In this document: piece by piece, positions 24,319 through 37,200 of the stretch | Numbering within the stretch: the first letter of the stretch is position 1 | How the letters are laid out: every line of letters begins with the position of its first letter | From: Asterella californica | Taxonomy: Eukaryota; Streptophyta; Marchantiopsida; Marchantiales; Aytoniaceae | Assembly (NCBI GenBank): GCA_036924285.1 | Contig: JAYKYS010000010.1 | Location: 19,381,001-19,445,000 of the forward strand | DNA length: 64,000 nucleotides | Reading direction: 5' to 3' | Notes under the pieces: generated by a model | Databases searched by the model: none | What the model was told of the DNA's origin: nothing | The model's input: the letters and a program-made list of their open reading frames with translations, nothing else | Program-made: the position numbers and the translations under genes

Positions 24319-24667
24319 ATCATGGCTGCGCGCTCTCGGCCTCTCTCCCGAGGGGTAAAGCCCGGAACTGGCAGAAACCCGGAAAGATTACGTTGTAAGT
24401 CATTTGAACATCACCTGGTTCTTTCCATTTCGTACGTGTTTGTGAACCGCACGGTCCTCGTCGAACGAAGTCGCCCTTGGCTTTCCACCTGGCTTACCAT
24501 AAACTCCGTTCCCGATTTCTATTACCGAAAGAGACGGCCACAAGCGAAAGGAGCCTCTGTATGGATAAGCTTACATATTGGACGAAAGAAAGACGGATCT
24601 TAATGGAGTTTGAGTTGGAGAGATTTGCCTTTACCGGGGAATGCAGGTTGGTATAATCGGAGACAAG

Positions 24668-27600
24668 ATGGCGGTCTCAATGATGAGACTCCGCCATGCC
24701 CATGATTCCGAAGCTCGATTACAGCTTGCACATCCTGTTCATTTTGATCAGGTGAGTTGGTTTTCACCTTTGAATGAGTGCCCGTGCGTCCTCCAGTTGC
24801 TGGAACGCTGCTATCGGCAGATTCGTCAGTTGGTTATTTGTCAATTCACGGATTTGCAGGGTTCTTCAAGATTTTGTTGAGATTTGGCGTCGTTTTTTGT
24901 AGACATGGACTGAATGCTTTGCTCCACACTTTGGAGACTTAATCTTTCAGTCGCTTCCCCATTCTCGGAGCTCATCCATCCTCTCCGCATGCGGACTTTC
25001 ACTGTTGCCTCCTTCTTGCTTTATTGCGGGCAGGCTTTAGCACGAACGGATATTTTAGTGTCAATTCCAGAATTCTTGATGGACTCTAACTCTCCCGAAT
25101 ATTATATCTAATTCTGTGAACATCGTAGTAAGAGTTGGAGACTTATTTTTCAGTTGTTCGTGGGAGACCTGGTGTTCTCTGGGACACGTGTTCTTGTGTA
25201 CGTAACGACAAGTAGTAAAGTTTGTAATGTGTGTCTCGTGCAGGGCATTTATCGGGAGGGCATTTTGGGCAATTCCGGTAAGACCTCAGAATCTTGTCGA
25301 GACAAACATAAATGTGTAACCGCGAAAGTCTTCAAGTCAGTGAGATCGTGCTACACGCTTCGTTAATCTCTTTTAACTATATCTGATAGTACGACATGAT
25401 CTGCAAGTTCACTGGGTCTGCTGGGAAGGAAAAGTTTTCCCTTCTGTCTTTCTTATGAAAATATTACACTTCAGGTCCGCTTTGGGATCAACAGGTGTGT
25501 TATGCTTGGTAAAGGCATGAATGCATGCGACACTACACCCTGAGCATCCTCTCTTCAGAATATTAATTTGTGGGTACGTTGAAGTTTTTAGTGACACTGA
25601 ATTGGGCTATTTCTTCTTTTCAGAGTTTACGAGAAGAAAGGTCAAAGCGAGAAAAGTAGCTGTTGATGGGGCCGGAAAGCTGCAGCTACATTATATATCT
25701 GCAACTACTGTATCTGGGGAACCACCTCGCCCCAGCTTCCTTCGAGGTTTTATTGGTAGGGTTTCCGCTAGATTATGGTTTGCAGTCGGAAGGAAGCAAG
25801 TCGGATTGCTCTCTCGAACTTGTCGCTCACAGATGTTACTTAGACTGTGCCTCTTTCCTCTTCGACAAAATGTAGATTTCCCACGAGTTTGGGAAGGTCT
25901 AGTAGGCACCAAGCTTCAACGTGCTAAGCTTCCTTTGCTATCCAAACAGAGGGAGCTATTGCTGGAGCAACTGCAGGTGTAGTTGTGGAAACTGCTTTGT
26001 ATCCCATTGATACAATCAAAACACGGCTCCAGGTTTAGGCTCATACCCCTTTTCGCTCATTCTTTGTGGTGGAGTAGTTTCGTAGCGTGGATTTGAGAAG
26101 ATTCGTATTTCCTGTAAGAGTGCTCGGTGTAGAAGTTATGTGAAATCATACACGAGGAGCTCTCGTAAGTTCTCATAACTTTACTATATCTTCTCACACT
26201 AGAATTCTGTTATACCTCCAGGCAGTACGTGCTGGTGGGCAAATCAACTTCAAAGGATTGTACTCAGGTCTGGCGGGGAACATTTGTGGCGTCTTACCGT
26301 CAGTATTTCTGATTTTAACCTTCGTCTCTTTCTGTTCCACTTTGCACTGTTCTGCATTGAGTATTTCCGGTAGAGTTATCACTTGCCCTTCAACATGAAG
26401 CTTGTAACATGTGGAACCTGTCACAAGCATTAAACCTGTCAAGTTACTGCCTGTTGAAATCAGTAGCAATGCAAGCTGCTTGGCTTCAAGAACCTTTGAT
26501 CTACATCTTCTGCCCTCGTTTCTGGTGTTTAGGGCATCCGCGTTATTTGTTGGTGTATATGAACCGGTAAAGCGCAAGTTGCTGGAAATCTTGCCAGATC
26601 ACCTCAGCTCTGTTGCTCACTTGGTAAGTTCTGACAAGCAGCAGTGTCTTTTCCATTTTACCTTCTTCTCAGGGGCCTAACCAGTAGGCAATCCCACATT
26701 GTGCTTGTTCTATAAGTTCTAAAATTGCTCATGGAAGTGAAAATCTAACAGACAGCAGGAGCAGTCGGAGGTGCAACGGCTTCCTTAATTCGGGTCCCCA
26801 CTGAGGTAGGAGCTGCGAGCCGGGAACTTCAGAGATAATGCATGGATAATTAGGCTCTAGACTTCAGCTATATTTGCCGTGTTTTACCGCTTGTTGAGAA
26901 AAGAAACTCGAGTTCTAGGAAGAGCAGCATCTTCCTCTACTTTGTTGCTTAGAACGTGATCACAAGACGGTGTCATTTTCGAGAAAGGATGATAAACTCA
27001 TGCCGCTTTGGGCGCTCCTCATTCTGTAGATGCGTTTCTGAACCAGACTTGAGTTTTGAGTACAGGTCGTGAAGCAGAGGATGCAGACGGGGCAGTTTGC
27101 GTCGGCTCGAACTGCAGTCTCCTCCATTGTTGCGAAGGAAGGATTGACTGGATTGTATGCGGTATAAGCTCTTGGATAGGCTTTTTGTTGTTTAGATTGT
27201 TTCAGTTGGTTACAACGGTGAGCAAAGAATAAGTACCGACTTGCTGTCACCTAACATCCACTTCTTCCGCTCCTAGGAATTCTCGCACCTTACTTTGCAG
27301 ACAAAACTCCTCAGTTGCGAGTTATATTCATCTCAGTTATTCATGGTGATGAATAACTGTGCAGGGATTCGGAGCATTTTTATTGCGAGACCTGCCGTTT
27401 GATGCCATTCAGTTCTGCATATATGAGCAGCTGAGGATTGCATACAAGAGAACTGTGAGCTACCAACTTTGCCCGTTATGCTGTATCGAGTGTTCTACAC
27501 ATGTTTATAAGACTTTGCCGAACCACTTATCATATGTTTGTATCTCCTGCTATTCTGAGTCTTTACCGTCAAGAACTGAGCAGGATGAAGTCATGGCCCG

Positions 27601-28474
27601 CTCGTGGACGCTAATTAGGTGGATCTGGGTAAATTACACGGTGAAGTTTTGATGTAGTGGTGACAGTTATCAAGGCATGGTTCTCGCCGAGACTTTGTGT
27701 ATCACCTACGATTGAAACCCTAGAAGTCTGAAAATTCACACGAGAACTTTATGTGCTCCGTTGTACAGGTCAAGAGGGATTTACTCGATGCTGAAAACGC
27801 AGTCATGGGTGCATTCTCAGGTACGTGGATTTATTTCCTGGTACTTCTAAATTTCGTTTTCCCTCTCGAAGCATAGCCCTTCGTACTGATAAGGTGTCGC
27901 TCTTCAGGTGCCGTGACAGGCGCAGTTACCACGCCTTTGGATGTCATCAAGACCCGTTTGATGGTTCAGGTAACTTCACCCTCTTTGGTTTACATAGACT
28001 AAATCTCGAAGTAACCTGCATCATCTTCGAGTCTATTTTGAGTAAATACTTACTTGGGGTGTCCCACCTTTGAACGATGTGGTAATGAGCGTCTGGTTGA
28101 GCTGATACCTGCACAGGGTTCGCAAGGTCATTATAAAGGGATTGTTGATTGTGTCGCAAAGATTATGAAAGAAGAAGGCGCAGCAACGTTATTTAAGGTA
28201 CTCAATACCCTTGAAGCATATAATCAATATTTTGCCATCTATATCGGAGAGGATGATTTTTCTTTGTTTCAGGTCAGAGGGTTGATAAGAAAGGTAGAAA
28301 CTGCAAAAGAGGTCACACGTTTATCCTCCATCGTGCCAGGGTATTGGGCCAAGAGTAATGTGGATCGGAATCGGAGGCTCCATCTTCTTCACAGCGCTGG
28401 AAAGGACCAAGTACTTGCTGTCTCAGGTCTCTCAACCGAAGTCGGAGGTTTTCCCCAACTCTAGAACAGTTTAG
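24668..28474 (+). CDS. SAMC: S-adenosylmethionine carrier, mitochondrial carrier family (SAMC-type)
   Basis: Thirteen exons: 24668-24751, 25244-25277, 25624-25755, 25950-26032, 26222-26298, 26533-26623, 26752-26805, 27066-27161, 27365-27454, 27769-27820, 27908-27969, 28117-28197 and 28340-28474. All junctions keep phase and give 356 aa. The protein imports SAM into plastids or mitochondria in exchange for S-adenosylhomocysteine. All three carrier repeats carry the signature: PIDTIKTR, PTEVVKQR and PLDVIKTR. Family-specific blocks are GLYSGLAGN, ASALFVGVYEP, TGQFASARTAV, RDLPFDAIQFCIYEQL and a C-terminal IGIGGSIFF. The first about 80 residues are rich in Arg/Lys and poorly conserved, fitting an organelle-targeting region. 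The ATG at 24641 is an in-frame alternative start, and a further upstream exon cannot be excluded. One donor is the unusual GTCAGT (26299). It is convergent with RPL17. Confidence 0.93.
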
Positions 28475-29479
28475 CTTTGACTCGTGCCCCAAATACTCTC
28501 CTTTGTGTGTTGAAACAACGGAGCTGTGGATTCATCATTTCATTTTCTTTGCAAACGTCACTGATAATTATTCCTCGCGAGGGGAAAAGGGACACTCGGC
28601 CTCTTGCTAGCTTATTCTGGGATTTTCCCGGAAAATTGAGATTCAGATTATTGTCCCACATTTGCGGAAAAATAAATTTATTTATGTCTCTGCGTTTTTC
28701 CTTTGGAAGTATGATCGTCTACCTGACAGGTCTCGATACCGTAGTTTAAGCGTATACCAATATGTATTCACAGCGTTGTCAAAATCATAATTTTCATCTA
28801 TAGAGAAAAGAGGAACAAAGATGAAAAAAGAGGTGTCGAATCATACATTTCATTTATAGAGAAAAGAGGAACAAAGGTGAATTAGGAGTTTACTTCTTTC
28901 TTATAACTTCACAGAAGGAACTTTCAGTTCTTTCCTGCATCGGCCTAAATTACCTCTTTCGCGTTGCATCAGTGTGGGACTTGTCATAGGGTTAAGTGTA
29001 TACACCTACGTTTCCTTTTCTGCATTGCCTGTTTTATGCAATTGGCAGGGTTAGATAAGGGCAATCGATAAATTTCTCGCAGTTCTATGGAACGCTTCAG
29101 ATCTTCAACATGTGTCATCAATTTTCAGCATTTTTTCAGTTGTGCGCAGAGAAGTATCAGGCAATAAGGCTTTGAGCCAGCATTTGGAGTAGTTCTACCA
29201 ATTCAGATTCTTAATTACTCAAATCCGTGGGGGTGAATTTGCTTGAAGTAGTGACGAATGTCAAAATCTTCGAAACTAACTGTATACAGCAGCAATAAGG
29301 TGACCGCTGCAGCACACCAGTAATGCTTGCGATGACCATGGCGTCTGCCGATGTTTCAGACATGAATAGCGCACATCGAAGGATAAAGACTGCCCTCAGT
29401 CAGTGACTGATGGCCCTTGTGTATACATTCGGTTGCGTCTACGAAAGAACATTTTGATTCAATGGAACAAGCAATATAT
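28475..29479. other. Convergent intergenic region SAMC / RPL17
   Basis: It holds the 3' UTRs of both genes and a short near-tandem duplication (TATAGAGAAAAGAGGAACAA at about 28799 and 28856, 57-58 bp apart). Nothing else is recognised. Confidence 0.6.
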
Positions 29480-30817
29480 TTAAACAAGCTCGATGTATGC
29501 CATAGGGGCGTTATCTCCTCTTCTGGGCATGGTTCGAATAATGCGGGTGTAGCCTCCGTCCCTCTCACTGTATCTGTCTGGAACTTCAGCGAATATTGAG
29601 TGCACGAGGGTTTTGTCGTACAAAAATCCCAAGGCTTGACGCCTTTGGTGCAAAGAGCCTCCCTTCGCAAGAGTAATCATGTGGTCGACATACTTCCTCA
29701 TGGCGCTGGCGCGAGCCTTGGTGGTTTTGATCCTTCCATGTCTAAGCAACTCAGTCGTCAAACCCCTGAGCAAAGCTCTGCGCTGATCAGCTGGTCTCCC
29801 AAGCCTGGACCCCTTTTTCCTGTGCCGCATCGCAAACCATTTTGATCCGTTGCTCACACCCAGACTCAGGGGCAATGATGGCTCTGAAATTGTTGAAACA
29901 AGGATCTGAATTAGCGTCAATCGGACTAGGAGTCATTAATTCTCTGGCGGTAGCAAATATGCAGACGTTGAAGCTAAACCAAAAACCTCGAAAGTCGTCG
30001 CCAATTTGTTTTCATTGGTGCGCCATACATGAAACAAAGAGCCTACAACAACTCATTCAAACTGAACCCAGACGCTTTGAACGATCAATCAGCCGCAATT
30101 TGTCCTTTCCTAGTCCGTAGGTCGAGCAACGCAAGCTAAATGAGCTGAGCGATTGCTCGAGTATAACGTTGAAGAGATTTACATGGAGGCTCGGAGTGAT
30201 AATCCATCCGCTGGAGTAATCAATCGAGGCTTGAGGCACACATTACCATTTCTTGCTACCATGTATCAATTAGGTCACTGTGTACCACATTTTCCCGCAT
30301 TTACCAGTAAAACTTCCATGTGAAAATCAAGCTCACGACCCAGCGTTTAGACATTGGCAAGCCAAGAAGAGTAAAAACGACGAAATCTCTTTCATCGAAG
30401 CCATGAAGGTATGGCCCATTTACACTCTTCTTATCTCCTCCTTGGTGTTTACAACATACCTGAAAAGCACTATCCCCAGCGTGCAAACACCGCAGCCACT
30501 GTAGAATCCAGCAAACTACAGCCCAGAAACAACACGCAAATGAAACTCAGACCGAAGCATTCCACCTCGCGTTTCGACTCAGAAGCAAAAGAGGTCCACT
30601 CACCGGTGCGGAAACCCAGAGCGTTGGACGACCTCAATCCTTGAAACGAAGGCAATGCACGGGCAGTGGCAGCAGTGACGCACGACCTCCTGCTAACGAC
30701 GGCAATACTCCTCCTGTGACTGATTTCACCGACACTCGAAGACAATGACACACGAGGCGAAACGCACGCACTAGGAAGAGCAGCCCCTAGCGCTGCAAGG
30801 CAGAAGGCACCCGCCAT
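29480..30817 (-). CDS. RPL17: Plastid ribosomal protein L17 (bL17c), nuclear-encoded
   Basis: Two minus-strand exons, 30817-30604 and 29883-29480, with donor G|GTGAGT and acceptor TTTCAG|AG; the split codon is kept. The product is 205 aa, typical for plant plastid L17. The first 80 or so residues ([20 protein letters not shown] onward) are rich in Ser, Ala and Arg and low in acidic residues: a chloroplast transit peptide. The mature part starts [20 protein letters not shown] and continues [56 protein letters not shown] and [15 protein letters not shown]. It is a large-subunit protein near the peptide exit tunnel. An upstream in-frame non-ATG extension was rejected because the first ATG starts the transit peptide. 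Confidence 0.95.
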
Positions 30818-31451
30818 AGCTGAGAGTTGATAACCAAACCAAATCCTCTTGTCAATCCTCCTGTCTTCTGCTCCTTCCTTACTCCCTCCCTTACAGTACA
30901 CCTCCGCGTCTGCTGTATTCGATGAACCGATGACCCAGCGCTACCGGTAGTCACTAGTCCCGAGTCCCGGCGGATCAGGACATTTCGGGCGCCCGTTATT
31001 CGCATTATCCCCACCCCACGCTGCCTTATCCGGAGATTGCCACACTCCCCTTCCCGGCGAGCTGGCAGGGGCTGCACTGTCCACATGAACGTTGAGGTGC
31101 CAATGAGAGTACAGTACTGGGAGATGCCTGGAACTTGACTTGGCTATGAGAAGGAGTGAAGCCTTAGAGAATCTCCTAGCGAAGTCGCGGGAACTCTAGT
31201 AGGAGTCACACTTTTCTCCGGTTTCAAATATGTTGCTGGAGCATGCAACTCGATACCTACCCAAACTCAACCTGACCTAACCCACCCATGAGCAGCCAGA
31301 ATTTCTTCTCTACTAGAGAACTCAAATCTTTCAGACGCTAACGTTTTCTTGTGTAACAAACATTTGAGTGAAATGTTTGTAAATCAATAAGAAAGTGTAA
31401 TGTCAATCAAAATTACAGTATTGATTGTAACTCTTGTAGATATTACTTCCT

Positions 31452-31925
31452 TGCATATTCACCTCTTCCAAGTTCTGAAGAGGGGAATATGCAAAGAGCT
31501 TTAATTTATATATCAATTTTATTTCTTGAAAAAGTTAAGTTATAAATTATAAATCTTTAAAGTTATAAATCTTTATACAAAAAAAGATTTTTTCCACGTG
31601 AGTCACTTATGGGTGTATAACTGAAGTGAGTATGTGTAATCAAGTTATAAATTATATTTTAAATTTAATACTTTAAATTAATAAAGCTAATTCAAAATAA
31701 CTTTAACACAAATTACAATTTACAACTCTATCCAGCAGTACTTTTCTCCATGACTGTGTATTTTAGTACACTACATTTTTCATTAAATTCTTTTTGAATA
31801 TTTTTTCAGCAATAATCATGGGTAATTTGCTGTTGTCAACCCATTACCCATTATTATTCTGGTTACCTGTTTAAACGTTTGTTTTTCTCTTCCGTTTTCC
31901 GTTAAATGAAGTTTGGATGGATATT
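31452..31925 (+). repeat. LTR-like dispersed repeat, copy 2, with hairpin
   Basis: Begins with the hairpin CATATTCACCTCTTCC / GAAGAGGGGAATATG shared with 20372-20413, then runs collinear with 22480-22815 through CACTTATGGGT, AACTGAAGTGAG, AGCAGTACTTTT and GTTTGGATGGATAT. Confidence 0.7.
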
Positions 31926-32060
31926 ACATGTAATAGCATCTCCTTTCGGGCTACCTCACAAAACTTATATTACACTTTTACCGGAGTTACCAGGTTACAG
32001 TTATAGTGAAACAACGCAATGTAAAACTGCCGAGAACAAATAATGTAATGTAGTAATAGA

Positions 32061-32947
32061 GGGTGTCAAAATAGGAATATACGGCAAGTTTTCTTTCCCC
32101 GCCTGCCATCTTCGCCCTAACATAACTCTTGGCCGTTGTATTAATCTTTTTAAATAATATTGTTTTAAACGATTCATTCATTGAAATAGAGAGTTAACAT
32201 AATAAAATACCTATGTTTATTAATGGACAATACCGATACATGAATTATAAATTCCCGTAAAAATTAACTAAAAAACGCATTATTGGAATATCATAGTTAC
32301 GATAATTGAAGAGAATTACAACATCATTTTTAGTTCATTTACGTACTGTACATAAATAAACTAAATATAATTCTTAACTGCATATTCTCTTGTAACAAGA
32401 GAGCGCTTTGAAGCATATTCATCTTACAATAATGCATTTTTACTATGTTTTAGTTGTCATAGAATTCAACCTCTGGAGAATTATATTATAAATATATTGA
32501 AATATGACTATAATAAAATATAGATATTTATCTGACTGATAATAGTCTAATTTAATTAAACGATTTTTATAACGTTTTGAATTTCCTTGTGACGTTGATG
32601 TTATCATCTTTAAACATTAAATAAATAAGTCTAACTTAAAACAGTATAATAGAAGACCTAAGTGTTATATTTTAATTATATGCCTAGTAGGCACTTTATT
32701 CGTTTAATCAACCTAGTTGCTTTGTTGAGGAGAAGACGTTAGGTTCGAATGGTCACGGTAGGACTCCTCATCTGCCACAGTAGAAAGTGCTATCACTGTG
32801 AGTTTTAGACACTTGAGTATATTTAGTGTAATTTATACTGAGTTTCTTAAAGTTCTTCCTTTTGCTCGCCGAAGTTTCTATCGAATCGATATCACGGGAA
32901 GATAATCAACTTCCATGACAAATTTTTCACTTCAGATTTTGACACCC
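32061..32947. mobile_element. TIR element, 887 bp, non-coding
   Basis: Perfect 12-bp terminal inverted repeats GGGTGTCAAAAT (32061-32072) and ATTTTGACACCC (32936-32947). The interior is AT-rich and encodes no transposase, so it would be non-autonomous. The ends match the element at 24039-24318. No target-site duplication is clear to me, so the superfamily is open. Confidence 0.65.
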
Positions 32948-33362
32948 GCTAATATATATTTAGAGAGGAAACTGAGCATTCTACCACGGTTTATAAAAGA
33001 AGGTTAAAAGTTGTTTGGGAAAAAACTTTAGGGGGAAAAATCTATCAAGCAAGATGAGAATTGATATTTTTGTATAACTCTTTGAGTAGTCATGCGGATA
33101 ATTTTCTCAGTATCGAACGAACTTTTACTATATGTTGTCATATTAAGAATTCTTTAAATGTAATGCGGTGGAAATAGTTGTATACCAGATACTCTATCTA
33201 GTTGATAGTAGTGTTAGTTGATTGTAGAATGATTATTATAAACATAATTATAACTACAAGAAAAAAATTAATTTGAATCACAACACTCATTTATGCAAAA
33301 GATTTACTTGCACATTACTATTCCTTCAAAGAATAAACAAGATTTGAATGACTCTTCACCAT

Positions 33363-33690
33363 GACTCACTATTGAGTTAAATCACTAAAGGGACGATGTC
33401 ATACCAAGAGTCATTGATAAGTGAATCACTCAAGGGATGATGTCACACCAGGTGTCCATACTGAGTAAATCACTTAAGGGATGACATCACTGAATCCCTG
33501 CTGAGTAGACCACTCCAGAAATGACATCATACCGGGAGTCATTATTGAGTAAATCACTCAAGGGATGATATCACTCCGAGAATCTCTGCTGTGTAGATCA
33601 GTCAAAAAATGACGTCACTATGAGAATCTCTGCTGAGTATATCACTCAAGGGATGATGTTATATCACCGAGGTCTTTATTGAGTAAAACA
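33363..33690. repeat. Minisatellite, 44-bp unit, about 7 imperfect copies
   Basis: The unit GAGTAAATCACTCAAGGGAT followed by GATATCACTCCGAGAATCTC and TGCT repeats about seven times, with 38-58 bp spacing. The core ATCACTCAAGGGATGAT.TCA is conserved, while the GAGTCATTATT / GAATCTCTGCT half varies between two alternating versions. Confidence 0.9.
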
Positions 33691-34263
33691 GAGATCCGTT
33701 TTAAAAACAATATCAATTAAACTTAGGAGATCAATTAATGTTAACTTCTGTAGCACGACACGGACAAAAAGAGTTAGACAAAACTAGATAAAGTTATGAG
33801 AGGTGGAAGAAGAATATAATTTTCAGATCTAAGTAACTTAAACGCCAGTCGCAACTTATGAACGATTGTCAATTGAATGTTGTAGATAACTTTGTGTAGT
33901 ATGTCCATGTAATTTGCGTCTGATTTGATACAACAAAGTAAAAATGATCAAAGGTTATATATGTTTCAAATGCTTGTCAAATTCGATTGGATGATTTGAG
34001 GTTATAATGTTGATATACGCATTTGTTAGTTGAATTGTAATGGTTTATGTGTGACAAGCAGATGCCTTGGTTGTTGCAAATCAACTAGAAGTTAATCTTA
34101 TATAGCAATCTATGTTGTTATGACCTAGGTGACCAAATATTACATTCTGATGACGATGCTTCTCGAAGGTCGATTCATACGTTCGGGACGACAATACTCC
34201 TCATATTCCAAGAACGAGGACGTTATGTTATCTTCACCGAGAGAACCAATGAGAATGCTAACC

Positions 34264-37200
34264 CATTAAGGTTTCCCTTGTACTCTCCTCCACTATATAT
34301 ACATGGAGAGACAAAAGTCTCTCTCATCTCATTCTTATTTTACTTCATTGTCTACTTGCTCTCTCTTCTTGGAGTGTCTTCTTAGAAGTATCGATATTTA
34401 TAGATGGTATCAAAGCAATAGAGAGCGTGTGTCCATTGCTGATGAGCAAGATGAAGTTTGTGCATGGAGAAGTACATGAGAGAGAAGCTTGAGTTGTGTC
34501 TGATGTCGAGCACTATCTTGTTGATGTGTTCGGGTGAGACGAAACAGTTTCTTTCGTCACCAGAAAATGTGAACGTAATTTCGGAGGTCTAGAAAACTTT
34601 TTTCTCGCTGATATCTGTCAACCAGTCTTGTAAGGGTTATCTTGTTTAGAAGGTGCGAATTGTGTACTCGGTCAAGTTTCAGCCGGTTTGGAGGTTTCCA
34701 GTGACAGATTTTCAGTCGGATTTTTTTCGACCAAAATGAAAGTTTTAGGACTTGAGTCTAAAAGAAATACTGGTCCGATTAGCCCGCCTCTGACACTTTG
34801 AAAAATTTACAAAATTTTAAGGTATCGCGCGCTCATTTCTGACCTCATTTGGTCAAATTTTGACATTTCTTGGTTTGTTTTTTCGACGTTTTCGCCATGT
34901 TTTGTACACCTACAGTTCACGGATAGGTTCTTTCTTCATTCTCGCTGCAAGAGGAGTTCGCATAGTTTCCTTGTTGTGACTTGTGACAACTTTTGAAGCG
35001 AGATGTGAGCGGACGAGTTTTGTGGAGGTTCTGTGAAGTTTTCTGCGTACAAAATAGTGCAATTTCTACACTGTAGCTATGGCTAAGATCATGTCTTTGA
35101 CCACTGGAGAGAAGCTCGACAAGAACAACTATCACGTGTGGAAGTTCCGGATGATGATTTTCCTGTAGGGACAAGATCTACGGGATCTTATCATTGAGGA
35201 GGAGAAAGCACCTGATGTACCCATTTTTAATCTGAAATTCAAGGAGTGGAAGAAGCGATCGTACCAGACGATTCACTACATCACGTTGACAATCTCAGCA
35301 TCGATGATCGGTCACATCCAGAATTATGATACGCCCAAGAAAGCTTGGGATGCACTCGCGCGTCTGTTTCAATCAAGAACAGAGGCGCAGAAGCTGTAGT
35401 TGTTGCAGCAGTTCAATACTGTGAAGAAGGAGTTGACGTGCATCAACGACTATGTGAACCATGTCAAGCAGCTCGTACATCAGTTATCTTATGTCAAAGT
35501 CGAGATTGATCCCACTATCTTGATCGCTGCCACGTTGCAGAGACTGCTTGTTGAGTACAAGCAGTTTATTGTCTCAATTTCAACCAGAGAACTCCTTTTG
35601 CGGTTTGATGAGCTTGTTCTTAAGATGTTAGGAGAGGAGGTGCGCCTACTGGAGAGTACTACTTCAACGGGTCAGCACGAATCTGTCTATTTTGCAAGTT
35701 CTTGAGGTTTTTGAGGTAGGCGTCGTGGAAAAAATGTTGGACGTGGACGGGATCGCGGACAGCAACAGCAATCGCAGCAATAGCAGCAGAACCATCAATA
35801 GTCTAGTTCTTTCAACAATCAGAGACGTGTGCCTGGTTCCTGCAACTACTGCAAGAAGCAAGGTCACAATGCAAATCAGTGCTACAAGCGACAAAACAAC
35901 CAAAGGCAATACGACAACAACTCCCAGCAAGATAACAGCAACCAGCAAGGCTATGCAGTGACTGAGAAAGTCTATTAGGAACAGTTGTTGATTACAACGC
36001 TCAGAGTTATATGACTTTCGAGCCACAGATTGATGGGTGATCGACTCCAGTGCCATCAGTCACATGACATCCATCAGAAGTGGTTTAGTTCACTCGAGCA
36101 TGTGAAGATTCTTCAGTTTGTGATGATAGACGATGACATCAAGCACCAGATTCAGCACAAAGATAACATTCTGCTTGACATTCCTGCTTCAACGTTTACT
36201 GATATACGGAATGTCTTGCATGTACTCACATTGATTAGAAACCTGCTATAAGTAGAACAGTTGATATAGCAGGTCTGCAAGTGCACTTCAATTTAGATTG
36301 ATGCTTTATTGAAGATTCTAATAATATTGTCATAGCTCGAGGTAGCAAGAGTGATAGGCTGCTTAAACTAGATGCCTCTACGCCTAAGTTACAGGTTGTC
36401 ATGTATGGACAGAGTGATCCAATAGTGCCTGATATTGACATATGACACAAGCGAATTGGGCACATGAACTCAAGTGACAAACAACATTAGCAGCATGAAG
36501 TGGTGGAGCGCAACTTGTTGCGCTCCACCACTAATAGACTTGGGAGTTGGTGGACTTACTTGAGCATAAGAAAGCGATTGGTTGCATGTGGATCTTCAAG
36601 GTCAAACACAACTCAGATGATACCGTGTGTTGATACAAGGTCAGACTGGTAGCCAAGGGCTACACACAGCAACATGGAGTGGATTTTGAGAAAACTTTTG
36701 CTCCAATTGTGAAGATGGTGACTATTCGAACCGCAATTGCAGTTGCAACTCAGAAAGGTTGGAAGATGCACCAGATGGACTTCAAGAACGGCTTCCTCAA
36801 AGGTGATCTTGAGGAGTAGGTCTACATGCAGCAACCTCCAGATTATGAGAATCATAAGTTTCATTCTTGTGTATGTAAGTTACGAAAGACCCTTTATGGT
36901 CTGAAATAGACACCAAGAGCATGGTATGCAAAGATCAATTCCTACTTGCAGTCTCTTGGTTTCCATCTTTGTAGTTCAGACCCTACCTTGTATTCATTAA
37001 GAATATGAGACCTTATTGTTGTGATCACCATCTATGTTGATGTCTTGATCATTACCGGTAACTATTAGGAGCTTATTTCTCATATCAAGGATCACTTGAA
37101 ATACGAGTTCGAGATGATGGACTTAAGAGAACTCAAGTACTTTCTTGCTGTGGAGTTCATTAGAGATGGGAATGATGTTTGGCTTCTACAACGACAATAT

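Larger units (their letters stand above)
19386..24667. other. AT-rich repeat stretch, no intact gene
   Basis: It holds three large hairpins (20266-20470), an LTR-like repeat (22432-22815), Copia remnants (21.94-23.2 kb) and a TIR element (24039-24318), described separately. The rest shows nothing recognisable. Confidence 0.6.
30818..34250. other. Gene-poor, increasingly AT-rich stretch
   Basis: Starts with the RPL17 promoter side. It then holds an LTR-like repeat (31452-31925), a TIR element (32061-32947) and a minisatellite (33363-33690). No coding family is recognised. Confidence 0.6.

Noticed and set aside
33363..33690. CRISPR-like array
   Set aside because: Units are contiguous diverged 44-bp repeats without constant repeats and unique spacers, and the setting is eukaryotic.
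35664..36056. Leu-rich minus-strand frame resembling a membrane protein
   Set aside because: Antisense of the Gln/Asn-rich Copia gag tail; the hydrophobicity is a codon artefact.
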